A stretch of DNA of 64,000 bases. Origin: SZUA-309 sp965215995 (lineage in GTDB: Bacteria; Pseudomonadota; Gammaproteobacteria; Pseudomonadales; Azotimanducaceae). A model generated the notes under the pieces. That model did not search any database. It was given only the letters and a program-made list of their open reading frames with translations, and was not told where the DNA came from. The stretch is from assembly GCA_965215995.1 (NCBI GenBank), contig OZ244128.1:2294001-2358000 (forward strand). Direction: 5' to 3'. The first letter of the stretch is position 1, and each line of letters starts with the position of its first letter. Both the position numbers and the translations under genes were made by a program. Shown here one piece after another: positions 26,880 to 36,730 of the stretch.

Positions 26880-27767
26880 ATGAGCGACACCGACACGGCG
26901 ACCGGCATACAGCCCGCGACTGACAAGCGAGCAGACGGCCTGCGGCTATCTTTCGAGTTCTTCCCGCCGAAAACCGAGCCCGGCATGGCAAGCCTGACCA
27001 GAGTGGTTGGACGGCTCAAGGAAGCATCCCCGGATTTCTTTTCCTGCACCTATGGTGCAGGCGGCTCTACCCGGGACGGCACCCGGGAGACCATCGGCAT
27101 GCTGCAGGGCATGGGTGTCCGCGCCGCCCCGCACCTCTCAATCGGCGCTGATTCGCAAAGCGCGATCTTCGATCTGCTCGACCGCTATCGGGATATGGGC
27201 GTGGATCGGATCGTGGCCTTGCGTGGCGACATTCCATCCGGCATGGGCGCAGCCCGGATCACCCACAACGCAGAGAACCTCGTCCGCTGGATCCGTGAAC
27301 ACTCGAATGACCACTTCCACATCGAGGTGGCGGCCTACCCGGAGGTGCATCCGGATGCCACCTCCGCCGAGTCCGATCTCGAGTACTTTCAGGCCAAGAT
27401 CGATGCCGGCGCAGACTCGGCGATCACTCAGTATTTCTACAACCCGCACGCCTACTACGACTTCATGGAGCGAGCGACCGCAGCCGGCATCACCGCGCCT
27501 ATCTATCCAGGCATCATGCCGATCTCGAGCCTGGAGGGGATCCTTCGCTTCTCCGCCAAGTGCGGTGCCGACGTGCCGCGCTGGATTCAGCAACGTCTGG
27601 CCTCGTACGTGGAGGACGAAGCCGCCGTCCGTGCGTTTACAACGGACTACCTTACCCGGATGTGCGCGGAGCTCATCGACAACGGTGCGCCGGGACTGCA
27701 CTTCTACACCCTGAACCGCTGGGGCATCTCCCGGGCCATCTGCCAGAACCTGGGGCTCACCGGGTAA
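26880..27767 (+). CDS. metF: 5,10-methylenetetrahydrofolate reductase
   Basis: FAD enzyme reducing methylene-THF to methyl-THF, the methyl donor for methionine. The 295-residue protein has LSFEFFPPKTEPG, SCTYGAGGSTRDGT, RIVALRGDIPSG and ITQYFYNPHAYYDF, all conserved MetF blocks. Pairing with metK is a variant of the common proteobacterial ahcY-metF pair. ahcY is not in this window. Confidence 0.96.
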   Translation: MSDTDTATGIQPATDKRADGLRLSFEFFPPKTEPGMASLTRVVGRLKEASPDFFSCTYGAGGSTRDGTRETIGMLQGMGVRAAPHLSIGADSQSAIFDLLDRYRDMGVDRIVALRGDIPSGMGAARITHNAENLVRWIREHSNDHFHIEVAAYPEVHPDATSAESDLEYFQAKIDAGADSAITQYFYNPHAYYDFMERATAAGITAPIYPGIMPISSLEGILRFSAKCGADVPRWIQQRLASYVEDEAAVRAFTTDYLTRMCAELIDNGAPGLHFYTLNRWGISRAICQNLGLTG

Positions 27768-28502
27768 GTGAAGCACCGGCTCTGCCTGCCGGATCTGGCC
27801 AAAGGCGACGCCATCGAGCCAGGCACCCTGATCACCCTCAGCAGGGAGCATGCACACTATCTGGGCCGCGTGCTCAGGCTGAAACCCGGCGCCGGGTTGG
27901 CTGTGTTCGATGGCGCCGGTAGCGAGTGGCCAGCGGAAATCGCCAGCTTCGACGGGCGCGATGCCTGCGTCGTCGTACGCGGCGATGCTCAACATGATCC
28001 GGCACCAACACCGCTGGTTCTGGCATCCAGCTGGCTGAAGGGCAGCGCCATGGACGCGGTGGTGCAGAAGAGCGTGGAGCTTGGCGCCACGGCAATCTGG
28101 CTTCTCGACGCGGAGCGCTCTCACTTCAAGGTGGATGAGAAGCGCCGGGCAAACAAGCTTGCCCACCTCGAGCGGGTAGCCCACTCGGCAGCCGAGCAGT
28201 GCGAAACCCGCTGGCTACCGGCCATTGTCGAAGCAGGTACCCTGGCGGACCTTCTCGCGCGGCCGCGACCCGGTCGCACTCTGATTCTCGATCCGGGTGG
28301 TCCACCGTTGATCAGCCACAATCCGGAACCACTGACCCTGGCGATCGGTCCGGAGGGCGGTTGGTCGGAAGCAGAGCGGGCATTGATTGAAGCGGCACAA
28401 GAGGCGGAAGTGGCAGGATTAGGTCCTCTCACGCTACGGGCGGAAACTGCGCCGCTCGCCGCGCTGGCCGCGATTCGTCAGTCCTGGGGATGGCGGCGCT
28501 AG
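27768..28502 (+). CDS. rsmE: 16S rRNA m3U1498 methyltransferase RsmE
   Basis: SPOUT-class methyltransferase of 244 residues. The N-terminal PUA-like part has REHAHYLGRVLRLKPG. The SAM-binding knot is AIGPEGGWSEAE followed by LGPLTLRAETAPLAALA, the RsmE signature. The GTG start directly abuts the metF TAA stop, so coupled translation is likely. It converges on chpC with a 12-bp gap. Confidence 0.94.
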   Translation: MKHRLCLPDLAKGDAIEPGTLITLSREHAHYLGRVLRLKPGAGLAVFDGAGSEWPAEIASFDGRDACVVVRGDAQHDPAPTPLVLASSWLKGSAMDAVVQKSVELGATAIWLLDAERSHFKVDEKRRANKLAHLERVAHSAAEQCETRWLPAIVEAGTLADLLARPRPGRTLILDPGGPPLISHNPEPLTLAIGPEGGWSEAERALIEAAQEAEVAGLGPLTLRAETAPLAALAAIRQSWGWRR

Positions 28503-28514
28503 CAGCCTGGCAGA

Positions 28515-28991
28515 TCAACGCAGCAGCTTTGCGACCGCCGTCTCTATCACATCAAGATTCGGAATGACGGCCGTCTCGGTGCCAACCTTGACCACTACCT
28601 GCTCGGCAACACCGAGCTTGGTGGACTCGTTGGCCAGATCATCAGACGTCAGCTGCACCATGCGCGGCAAACCTTCCGACGCCAGCGCGTAGAAGGGCAG
28701 ACCACGCTCATTACGCGCCCGGTTCATCACCACCATGCAACGCCCGGACTTGCGCGCCTCGCCCGGCGCCCCGTTCAAGGTTTCAAAGCGGACGACCGGC
28801 ACCATCTCTCCGCGCCATCCGAGCAGCCCCAGACACCAGGGCGGTGTGTCGGATAGTGCTTTGACCCGGCGCCAGGGCAGGATCTCCGCCACGCAAACGT
28901 TAGGCAGCAGCAACTGCGTGTCCTTCAGAGGAATCATCACGCAGGACAGTTCAGAGAGTTGTTCCGCCACGACTGCTGCCATCTTTGCCAA
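28515..28991 (-). CDS. chpC: CheW-like adaptor, probable ChpC
   Basis: A 158-residue single CheW domain with VAEILPWRRVKALSDTPPWCLGLLGWRGEMVPVV broken as in the fold: LPNVCVAEILPWR, then LGLLGWRGEMVPVVRFE. It follows chpA by 5 bp. In P. aeruginosa the Chp cluster ends with a CheW-like ChpC that feeds extra receptors into ChpA. The same role is inferred here. chpB (methylesterase) is absent. Confidence 0.82.
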   Translation of the reverse strand: MAKMAAVVAEQLSELSCVMIPLKDTQLLLPNVCVAEILPWRRVKALSDTPPWCLGLLGWRGEMVPVVRFETLNGAPGEARKSGRCMVVMNRARNERGLPFYALASEGLPRMVQLTSDDLANESTKLGVAEQVVVKVGTETAVIPNLDVIETAVAKLLR

Positions 28992-28996
28992 ACCGG

Positions 28997-31900
28997 TTAA
29001 TCCACCAACCTATCAATCGTTGCCAGGAGCTCATTCTCCTGGAACGGCTTACCGAGGAAGCTGTTTACGCCCAGCTCCGCCGCGTGCTCCTGGTGCTTCT
29101 CGCCCGTGCGCGATGAAATCATCACGATCGGCAGATCGGAAAGCCGCTCATCGTGACGTACCTGCCGGGCCACCTCGAAACCATCCATCCGTGGCATTTC
29201 GATGTCGAGCAGCATCACGTCCGGACGCCGTTCCTGCAGCAGAGCCACGGCCTCCACTCCATCTTTGGCCACAATCACGTCCATACCCTGTCGTTCCAGC
29301 AACCTGGACGTGACCTTCCGTACGGTGACCGAATCGTCCACCACCATCACGCAACGCGTCTTGGCAGCACCCGCTACCGGTCGCTTGGCGGCAATCAGGC
29401 CATCACCGCCCTGGGCACGAATCAGCGCCAGCAGATCGAGGATCACGACCACGTTTCCGTCACCGAGGATGGTGGCACCGGAAATGCCACCCACACCAGC
29501 GAACTGCGGCCCCAGACTCTTGACGACGATCTCGCGGCTACCCTGCACACCGTCCACGTGCACGGCCACCGCGTGGTCACCAGATCGCACCAGAACCACG
29601 GGCACCGAGCTCTGCTGGTTCGAGGAGCGGAACTCGCGGCCCAGATAGTGGCCGAGGTAGCGAACCCTATAGGGAATACCCGCATACTCGAAGGTATTGC
29701 CATCCGGCGCGTAGAGCCGTTCCAGCTCTTCCGGTGCCAGCAGCACGATGCCCTCGATGTTGTTCAGCGGCACCGCGTAGAAGTCTTCACCCACGGACAC
29801 CATCAACGCCCGGTTGACGGATACGGTGAACGGCACCCGAACGATGAAGCGGGTACCGTTGCCCGGCCTTGACGCTATCTGAATGCTGCCGCCGAGCTGT
29901 TTGACCTCGCTGTGCACCACGTCCATGCCGACGCCACGTCCGGAAATCTGCGTCACCGACTTGGCGGTGGTGAAGCCGGGGGCCAGCACGAACTGGGAAA
30001 TCTCTTCGTCCGTGAGCGTGGCGCCTTCCGCCATCAGTCCGCGCTCCACAGCCTTGGCACGGACCGACTCCACGTCGATGCCCGCACCGTCGTCGCTGAT
30101 CTCGATCACCACGTCGCCCCCTTCCCGGGACAGCCGCAGATCGATCCGACCGGTGGTCGGCTTGCCAAAGTTGGCGCGCAGCTCTTTCGCTTCGATGCCG
30201 TGGTCCACTGCGTTCCTGAGCATGTGTTCCAGCGGCGGTACCATTCGCTCGAGCAGGCTGCGATCGAGCTCGCCTTCGGCGTTGTAAGCGTGGAACTCCA
30301 CGTCCTTACCGAGCTCGCCGGAGACCTGACGAACAATTCTCCTCAGCCGCGGTAACAAACGGCTGAACGGCACCATGCGAGTGCGCATGAGGCCTTCCTG
30401 CAGCTCGGTGTTGATCCGCGCCTGTTGCAACAGCAGGGTTTCGGACTCACGCGCCTTGAACAGCAGCGTTTCCTTCAGATCCAGCATGTCCGAGGCACTC
30501 TCGGAAAGGCCCCGGGACAGCTGCTGGAGCTGAGAATAGCGATCCATCTCCAGCGGATCGAAGTTGGCGTGGGAAGGACCTTCCGGCCGATCCTGACGGA
30601 ACAGGATTTGCGCTTCCGTCTCCATCTCCAGACGCCTGAGCTGCTCACGCAGACGCTCGATGGTGGTTTCCATTTCCTCCAGAGCACCGGTGAAGTCACT
30701 CATGCCCTGCTCTACCCGAGCCCGAACGATGGAACTCTCACCCGCCAGGTTCACCAGATCCTCGAGCAGACCGGAGCCCACCCTGACCATCTCCTGACTG
30801 GAACGACCTTCCGGCACGTCGGCCGTTTTTCGTTCTTCCGTGGCTTTAGCCGATACTGCCGGTACCGCCTGTGGGGTGGGCTCGACTACCTGCGGTCGGT
30901 CACCGCCGTCGCCGGCGGGCGTGGGAGGCGGTGTGGATCCAGTGGCAGCCACGCCCTCGGAAGCAGGTACATCAGTACCCGGCGCAGGCTCCCCGACACC
31001 AGACGAAGGAATGCTTTCCGCAGCCACTTCAGGCAGGCTGACGGCTTCGCCCGCCAGTGCCTTTCTGATCACCGTCAGCAGACTTGTTATGCCATCGTAA
31101 CGACCATGCAGATCATCGAAGAAGCCATCACCCTGGACCGCTTCTTCGCTCTGCACGTCGATCAGGAAGGACTCGAACTGGTGCGTTTCGTCACCCAGGC
31201 GAGTCAGGCCAGACAGCCGGGCACCGCCTTTCAGCGTGTGCAGTCCGCGCAGCATGTGTTCCAGATAGAGCCGGTTGTCCGGTTCCGAAGACCACTGGTG
31301 AATGTTCTCTTCGAGGGCCTCGAGAATCTCGTCGGCCTCTTCGAAAAAGACCTCGATAATCTCGTCATCTACCTCTTCGGGCAGCAGCTCGGCCACCGCC
31401 GCTGGTAACGCGACCGGCTGCAGGTCTACCTCGGCAACCGGGTCTGCCTCAACGCTCACTCGTGCGGGTGCCACTTCTACATCGTCTGTTCCGGCAGGCT
31501 CCAGGTCTTCAGCATCGTCGAGCAGATGGTCATCAATCTCGTCCAGCCGGATCTCGTCATCACGACCATCGCCTGGGAAGGTGAGCACGTTGTCACTGGG
31601 CTCAGCAGCATCTTCGTCCGGCGTGTCCGCGGGCTGATCGAGCTCGCCGTCCGACTCGACTGCGGCGTCCGTCTCAATGTCATCGACCTCGAGGTCTTCC
31701 GCCTCCAGATCAATTGCCTCCAGATCATCGGCATAAGCGCTGCCGTAACCCAGGGTATCGAGCATGGCGACCAGATCGTCCGCCGGATCCAGGCTCTGTT
31801 CCGCCGCCAGAGCGTCGAACCGATCGAGCAATCCGTCGTGGCCGCGGCAAAGGGCGTTGAATAGAGATTCGCTGAGCGTTTCGTCGGCGAGACGGGTTAG

Positions 31901-34900
31901 AGCACCGGCAAAGGCATGGGCCAGATCGGCAATCGGGCCGATCTCCTGGGCGAGCGCAACATCTCGGATGTCTGTAAGCGCGCGAACCAAACGGTCACCG
32001 TAGGCAAGATCCATGGCACCGTCTTTCCAGCTGCGCAGGAACTCGTCCGCACCCATCACGTCACCGAGGCCATCCAGGGCCATCAGCGCGGATCTGTCCG
32101 TGCCCTCGCCCACCTCCGACTGTGCTGAAGCTGCAACAATCAGATGATCGGCTTCGGCAATCAGCTGTAAATGATCTTCCTGTGAATCACCTGCCTCGAG
32201 GGCCGCTATCGAGCTTGCCAGTGCGGCGATTGCCTGGCTGAGATAGTGTGCGTTCTCTCCACCGACCCTGCGCTCTGTCGTACCTCTGAGCAGCGAGGCC
32301 AGCTCGTAGGTCGGGCGGGCCAGCTCCTCGATGAACTCGAAGTCCGCCATGCCGGCACTACCGGACAGAGTGTGTAACGCACGTACGAACGCATCGTCGA
32401 TCAGCACGCCATCGTCCTGGACCGCGGCACTGAGCACCTCAAGGTGACTGTTTGCTTCGCCGACAAAGATCAGCAGCGATTCGTCAGCTGCTTCAGTTTC
32501 GTCGGCCAGCAGCGAAACGTCCTCCGCTTCGTCGATGATCTCTTCGACATCCGGCTCGGGAACCAGCTCTTCCTCAAAGGCGCCCTGGCTCTCGTCGGGT
32601 ACCGGCAATGCGGGCTCATCTGCTGCCTGGCGCGGTGAGGTCGTTGCCGCCATTGGGCCAGCCGCTTCGTCTGTTGCAGCGGCCTGGTCTGCTGTTTCGT
32701 CAGCAAGCTCGATGGGTGCATCCGCGCTGCTGTCCGCGGCAGCGTCTTCCAGGCTGCCTCCGGAAGACAGGATGTCGGCCATCTCCATGATCTGACCAAC
32801 CTGGCTCATATCCGGCGCGCTCTGTGTCTCGAAAGCGTCCTTGAGCACAGGCACCAGCGAGCGAGCCTGCTCGACCACGGATACGAACTGACTGCCTGCT
32901 TCCACCGTGCCGTCGATCAGCCGGTTCAGCATGTTCTCCACTGACCAGGCCACTTCGCCAATGACGTTGGCGCCGACGATCCGACCACTGCCTTTCAGCG
33001 TGTGGAAGGCTCTGCGGACTTCGCTGAGCGCCTCCTCGCTGTCCTGCCCAGCGCCCATGGCTTCCCGCCATTGGGGCAACCACTCGTCTACGCTCTCGAG
33101 AACCTCGTCCACTTCCTCGACGAAGATCTCGACGATCTCTTCGTCTGATTCGAAACTGTCCACCAGTGATGGATCCACCACGGGCTCACGGCCGGGCGGC
33201 AGGCTGGCAACAGGCGCGGCCGTTTCAGGCGTGGCTGTCTCTACTTCAGTGACTTCAGAGACCTCTGCTTCAGAGGCCTCTTCAGCAAACTCACTGTCTA
33301 CCAGAGCATCCAGCTCGGCCTCTTCCGATTCGGCCAGCACGTCATCCAGGGAGCGCAGATCGTCTTCGCCGTCCGCAACAGGTTCTTCGCCTGCCGCTTC
33401 AGCAGCTCCCGGTTCTTCAGCCGCTGACTCCTCTGCGGCCGATTCTTTCGCGCCACCGAACCGGTCAAAGTCAGCGCCACTCAGATCGAAGCCCGGATCG
33501 TCATCCATCTCGAGCTTCGGCTCTTCTTCTTCGGCTTCCAGATCGCCCGGCAGATCGACTGGGGGCTCTTCGCCCAGCGCCACCGGCACTTCGTCCACCG
33601 ACGCTTCTTCTTCACCTGGTACAGGCGCGGCTGCTACAGCCTCGTTTGCACCTGCTTGCACGTCAGGCTCGGCTTGCACGTCAGGCTCGGCCTCGAGCGC
33701 AGCTTCCGCCTCCACGGCCGCCGTGTCCGATGGAATCTCGAGCCCCTCGAGCGAGCGGGCCACCAGATCGAGCACGTCCTCGACGCCGAAGCTCGAGGTC
33801 TCGCCGATCCGTTCGAGGTAGTAGTCGATGCCGCTGACAGCATCCGCAAAGAGGTCCATTTCCTGCCAGGAGGGTGTATGACCACCCGCCAGAGCGTTTT
33901 CCACGTACCGGCCACAGCTGGCCAGAAGTCCTGAGGCGCGAGCCAGGGGGATCATGTCCAGGGCGCCGCAGATGGAAACGATCCTGCCGGCGGTTTCCGC
34001 CAGGTGGCGCGGATCCCATTCCGAAGAGATGAAGTCGACCACATCCTGCTTGACCTGATCGAGACCCTGCCGGGCTTCCGCGGTGACCGCTTTCTGAGCG
34101 GAATCGAAGATCATCTCCGCTTCGTCTTTGCCGCCCTGAGAGAAGCTGGCCAGGTTCTCGTCCACCTGCACCAGGGCACTGGCGATGCTGATCAGCGCCG
34201 ACTGTTCGAGCGCCTCGCCTTCCTGGGCTTCGTTGAGGATATCGATCTGATCACTGACGATGTTCTTTGAGCTTTCGAAGCCAAGCAGCGACAAGGTGCT
34301 GCCGATCTGCTTCAGCGGTGCGATCAGGTTTCCGAGTTGATCGGTTGCGTCGCCACCCGCCCTGACGATGAGATCCAGCTGATCTTTGACCAGCAGCAGC
34401 TCTTCGCGCAGGGCACCGGCGGCACTGGACAGAGCCTGGCGACCGGACGGACTGACAACCGGTCCCTCTTCCTCGGCGCCGGCGACTTCTTCCCGCAGCC
34501 GGGCCGTGACTTCGTTTTCATGCTGACGATCGGCTGCCGCGTCGAGAAGCTCGGTAACCAGCTCGAGCGAAACCGGTTCCTTGAGCGAACCCACCCCGTC
34601 CTGACCCAGCGAACGGATCTCCGAGTCCACCCGGCGCAGCAGTTTGACGCTCCTCCCCTCGAGCGGCCCATCGTGACCCTTGAGGCTGACGACGAACTCG
34701 CCGAAAGCTTCCCACTGTTGTTCGTGAGGGGTGCCGTGACAGACCTTCTGCAGGCTCTTGGCAACCTTCCCGAGCATGGGCACGGAACCGGCGATGTCTT
34801 CGCCTTTCAGGATGGAGAGCAGCACCTGCTGATAGGCCGCACGGATCTTGCGGGTCTTCTCGGCACCATCTATCTCTTCGAATCGATCGAGTGATTCAGG

Positions 34901-35341
34901 GCTGGCGTCGCGGGCAATTGAGGCCACATCGTTATCGAACGCCAGAGGCGCTTCACCCAGATGGGCACGGATCTCGTTGATCAGTACGGCCACACCCCGG
35001 GTGGAGTCGGGCCCGCCGGACTGGATTTCTTCCAAATGGCCAGGCAGCTCCAGAATGCCCTGCATGAGCACTTGGGATGCCCCCGGCTCATCTGCCACCT
35101 CGGCACCGAGCATCTTCTGCGCGAGCTGCTCGAGATGATCAGCCAGCAAGGTAACGCCGGACAGCTCCAGCATGACCAGGGTGCCATGCACCTGGTGCAA
35201 CCCCGTGAGGCAGGCGCGCATGCGCGTCTCGTCCCGGTCGGACTCGACAAACGCTTCCAGCGCCTGACGGGCGTCGTTCAGGGTCTCGAGGAGTTCGCCC
35301 TTAATCCAATCCAGGGCAAAATGTTCTCGGCTGTTCGCCAT
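28997..35341 (-). CDS. chpA: ChpA, giant hybrid chemotaxis histidine kinase of the type IV pilus system
   Basis: At 2114 residues this is the CheA of the Pil-Chp pathway, which sets pilus function and cAMP signalling in Pseudomonas. An N-terminal FimL-like or degenerate Hpt region contains His49 in LHQVHG. Three clear Hpt sites follow: His780 (FHTLKGSG), His990 (LHTLSGSAG) and His1368 (LHTLKGGAR). Long acidic Glu/Ala/Asp linkers separate them. Next come dimerisation and HATPase domains (NAVDHGIEAKEL, ISDDGAGIDV, GRGVGMDVV), a CheW domain, and a C-terminal receiver with phospho-acceptor Asp2046 (MLLDIEMPRMDG). His990 has Ser where the active motif has Lys, so it may not be phosphorylated. Confidence 0.95.
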   Translation of the reverse strand: MANSREHFALDWIKGELLETLNDARQALEAFVESDRDETRMRACLTGLHQVHGTLVMLELSGVTLLADHLEQLAQKMLGAEVADEPGASQVLMQGILELPGHLEEIQSGGPDSTRGVAVLINEIRAHLGEAPLAFDNDVASIARDASPESLDRFEEIDGAEKTRKIRAAYQQVLLSILKGEDIAGSVPMLGKVAKSLQKVCHGTPHEQQWEAFGEFVVSLKGHDGPLEGRSVKLLRRVDSEIRSLGQDGVGSLKEPVSLELVTELLDAAADRQHENEVTARLREEVAGAEEEGPVVSPSGRQALSSAAGALREELLLVKDQLDLIVRAGGDATDQLGNLIAPLKQIGSTLSLLGFESSKNIVSDQIDILNEAQEGEALEQSALISIASALVQVDENLASFSQGGKDEAEMIFDSAQKAVTAEARQGLDQVKQDVVDFISSEWDPRHLAETAGRIVSICGALDMIPLARASGLLASCGRYVENALAGGHTPSWQEMDLFADAVSGIDYYLERIGETSSFGVEDVLDLVARSLEGLEIPSDTAAVEAEAALEAEPDVQAEPDVQAGANEAVAAAPVPGEEEASVDEVPVALGEEPPVDLPGDLEAEEEEPKLEMDDDPGFDLSGADFDRFGGAKESAAEESAAEEPGAAEAAGEEPVADGEDDLRSLDDVLAESEEAELDALVDSEFAEEASEAEVSEVTEVETATPETAAPVASLPPGREPVVDPSLVDSFESDEEIVEIFVEEVDEVLESVDEWLPQWREAMGAGQDSEEALSEVRRAFHTLKGSGRIVGANVIGEVAWSVENMLNRLIDGTVEAGSQFVSVVEQARSLVPVLKDAFETQSAPDMSQVGQIMEMADILSSGGSLEDAAADSSADAPIELADETADQAAATDEAAGPMAATTSPRQAADEPALPVPDESQGAFEEELVPEPDVEEIIDEAEDVSLLADETEAADESLLIFVGEANSHLEVLSAAVQDDGVLIDDAFVRALHTLSGSAGMADFEFIEELARPTYELASLLRGTTERRVGGENAHYLSQAIAALASSIAALEAGDSQEDHLQLIAEADHLIVAASAQSEVGEGTDRSALMALDGLGDVMGADEFLRSWKDGAMDLAYGDRLVRALTDIRDVALAQEIGPIADLAHAFAGALTRLADETLSESLFNALCRGHDGLLDRFDALAAEQSLDPADDLVAMLDTLGYGSAYADDLEAIDLEAEDLEVDDIETDAAVESDGELDQPADTPDEDAAEPSDNVLTFPGDGRDDEIRLDEIDDHLLDDAEDLEPAGTDDVEVAPARVSVEADPVAEVDLQPVALPAAVAELLPEEVDDEIIEVFFEEADEILEALEENIHQWSSEPDNRLYLEHMLRGLHTLKGGARLSGLTRLGDETHQFESFLIDVQSEEAVQGDGFFDDLHGRYDGITSLLTVIRKALAGEAVSLPEVAAESIPSSGVGEPAPGTDVPASEGVAATGSTPPPTPAGDGGDRPQVVEPTPQAVPAVSAKATEERKTADVPEGRSSQEMVRVGSGLLEDLVNLAGESSIVRARVEQGMSDFTGALEEMETTIERLREQLRRLEMETEAQILFRQDRPEGPSHANFDPLEMDRYSQLQQLSRGLSESASDMLDLKETLLFKARESETLLLQQARINTELQEGLMRTRMVPFSRLLPRLRRIVRQVSGELGKDVEFHAYNAEGELDRSLLERMVPPLEHMLRNAVDHGIEAKELRANFGKPTTGRIDLRLSREGGDVVIEISDDGAGIDVESVRAKAVERGLMAEGATLTDEEISQFVLAPGFTTAKSVTQISGRGVGMDVVHSEVKQLGGSIQIASRPGNGTRFIVRVPFTVSVNRALMVSVGEDFYAVPLNNIEGIVLLAPEELERLYAPDGNTFEYAGIPYRVRYLGHYLGREFRSSNQQSSVPVVLVRSGDHAVAVHVDGVQGSREIVVKSLGPQFAGVGGISGATILGDGNVVVILDLLALIRAQGGDGLIAAKRPVAGAAKTRCVMVVDDSVTVRKVTSRLLERQGMDVIVAKDGVEAVALLQERRPDVMLLDIEMPRMDGFEVARQVRHDERLSDLPIVMISSRTGEKHQEHAAELGVNSFLGKPFQENELLATIDRLVD

Positions 35342-35430
35342 TTCCTCTCGCCGTTACCTTTCGCCGTTACTTCTTACCGTGGCTTATGCCGTTACCAGGT
35401 GGGTCTACGGTGCCGCTCGAGCACCCGAGA
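35342..35430 (-). repeat. Tandem-repeat spacer between pilJ and chpA
   Basis: About 3.5 imperfect copies of a 12-13-bp unit containing CCGTTAC occur at 35351, 35364, 35377 (as CCGTGGC) and 35389. In the operon direction they read GTAACGG and end next to the chpA ribosome-binding site (GAGAGGAA before ATG). Such a repeat could alter spacing or structure around the start. Confidence 0.5.
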
Positions 35431-36654
35431 TCAGTTTGCGTGCTCGGGAAGCTTGAAACCTTCCACCGACGACTGCATCTCGTTGGCCATGGTCGTCAAG
35501 GTGCCGATGGACTGCGCCGTCTGCTCCGTCGTGTTCACCGTTTGCGCCGTGATCTCCTGAATGACCGTCATGGTATTCGATACGTGACCGGCAGATACCG
35601 CCTGCTGGCGGGCTGCATTGGAGATGTTCTGGATCAGTTCTGCCAGGCTGGTTGAAACGCCCTCGATCTCTTCGAGCGCCACGCCGGCATCCTGGGCGCG
35701 CTTGGCGCCGCCGACCACCTCAGAGGTCGTCTGCTCCATGGAGATTACCGCTTCGTTGGTGTCAGTCTGAATGGTCTTCACCAGCGCGGCAATCTGCTTG
35801 GTCGCCGCCGAGGATCGTTCCGCCAGCCGCTGCACCTCATCCGCAACCACCGCGAAGCCGCGACCGGCATCACCGGCCATGGAGGCCTGGATGGCGGCGT
35901 TCAGGGATAGGATGTTGGTCTGATCGGCAATGTCGTTGATCAGCGATACGATGTCGCCGATCTCCTGGCTCGACTCACCGAGGCGCTTGATCCGCTTGGA
36001 CGTTTCCTGGATCTGACCGCGAATGGTGTCCATGCCCTGAATGGTGGCCTGGACCACATGCGAGCCGTTGTTCGCAATGTCCACCGCTCGCTCTGCCACC
36101 GCTGCAGACTCGGCGGCATTTGAAGACACCTGATCGATGGAGACCGCCATTTCGTTGATTGCCCGGGTTGCTGCACCGATCTCTTTGGCTTGATTCTCAG
36201 CGGCCTTGGAGAGGTTGCCGGCCGTGGTCTCAGTGGCGTTGGCCGCACCCGCAACCTGAACTGAGAGGCTGTTGATGTTGGATACCAGGCCGCGCATCTG
36301 ATCGATGGCGAAGTTGATGGAATCAGCAATGGCGCCGGTGAAGTTCTCCGTCACCGAAGCGTGAATCGACAGATCGCCTTCTGCGAGATCGGCAATCTCG
36401 TCCAGGAGCTGCAGGATGGCAGCCTGGTTGCGCTCGTTCTGACTTGCCTGCTCGGCGAGCTGCTTTCGCGTATCGCGGATCATTACCAGACCGATCAACG
36501 CTACCAGGATGATGCCGCCAACGGCGAACAGAAGCCCTGTATTGTTCACCATTGCCGCGGTATCTGTGAGGATGACGTAGGCGAGTCCCGACAGGGATCC
36601 CGCAAGCCCGAGCAACAGGGCGACCAGCATTGGCGAGAATTTTCCTGATTTCAT
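35431..36654 (-). CDS. pilJ: PilJ-like methyl-accepting chemotaxis protein without a periplasmic sensor
   Basis: A 407-residue receptor in the pilJ position of the Chp operon. TM1 is about residues 9-29 and TM2 about 40-60, leaving only some 10 residues outside the membrane. A HAMP-like helix region follows (DLAEGDLSIHASVTENFTGA), then a full MCP signalling domain with hairpin tip AGDAGRGFAVVADEVQRLAE. P. aeruginosa PilJ has about 680 residues with a large periplasmic part that senses pilin. That part is missing here. The frame is clean and shows no remnants. Confidence 0.88.
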   Translation of the reverse strand: MKSGKFSPMLVALLLGLAGSLSGLAYVILTDTAAMVNNTGLLFAVGGIILVALIGLVMIRDTRKQLAEQASQNERNQAAILQLLDEIADLAEGDLSIHASVTENFTGAIADSINFAIDQMRGLVSNINSLSVQVAGAANATETTAGNLSKAAENQAKEIGAATRAINEMAVSIDQVSSNAAESAAVAERAVDIANNGSHVVQATIQGMDTIRGQIQETSKRIKRLGESSQEIGDIVSLINDIADQTNILSLNAAIQASMAGDAGRGFAVVADEVQRLAERSSAATKQIAALVKTIQTDTNEAVISMEQTTSEVVGGAKRAQDAGVALEEIEGVSTSLAELIQNISNAARQQAVSAGHVSNTMTVIQEITAQTVNTTEQTAQSIGTLTTMANEMQSSVEGFKLPEHAN

Positions 36655-36730
36655 GTCCTTAATCCTTGCGTCCGTTCTTTACGGAGTCCTTTTATGAGTC
36701 TTGCCTTTTCTGAGTTCTAGCTACCTAAGG

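Noticed and set aside
33655..33695. 18-bp tandem repeat as a CRISPR or minisatellite
   Set aside because: It is two in-frame copies coding AEPDVQ inside the acidic linker of chpA.
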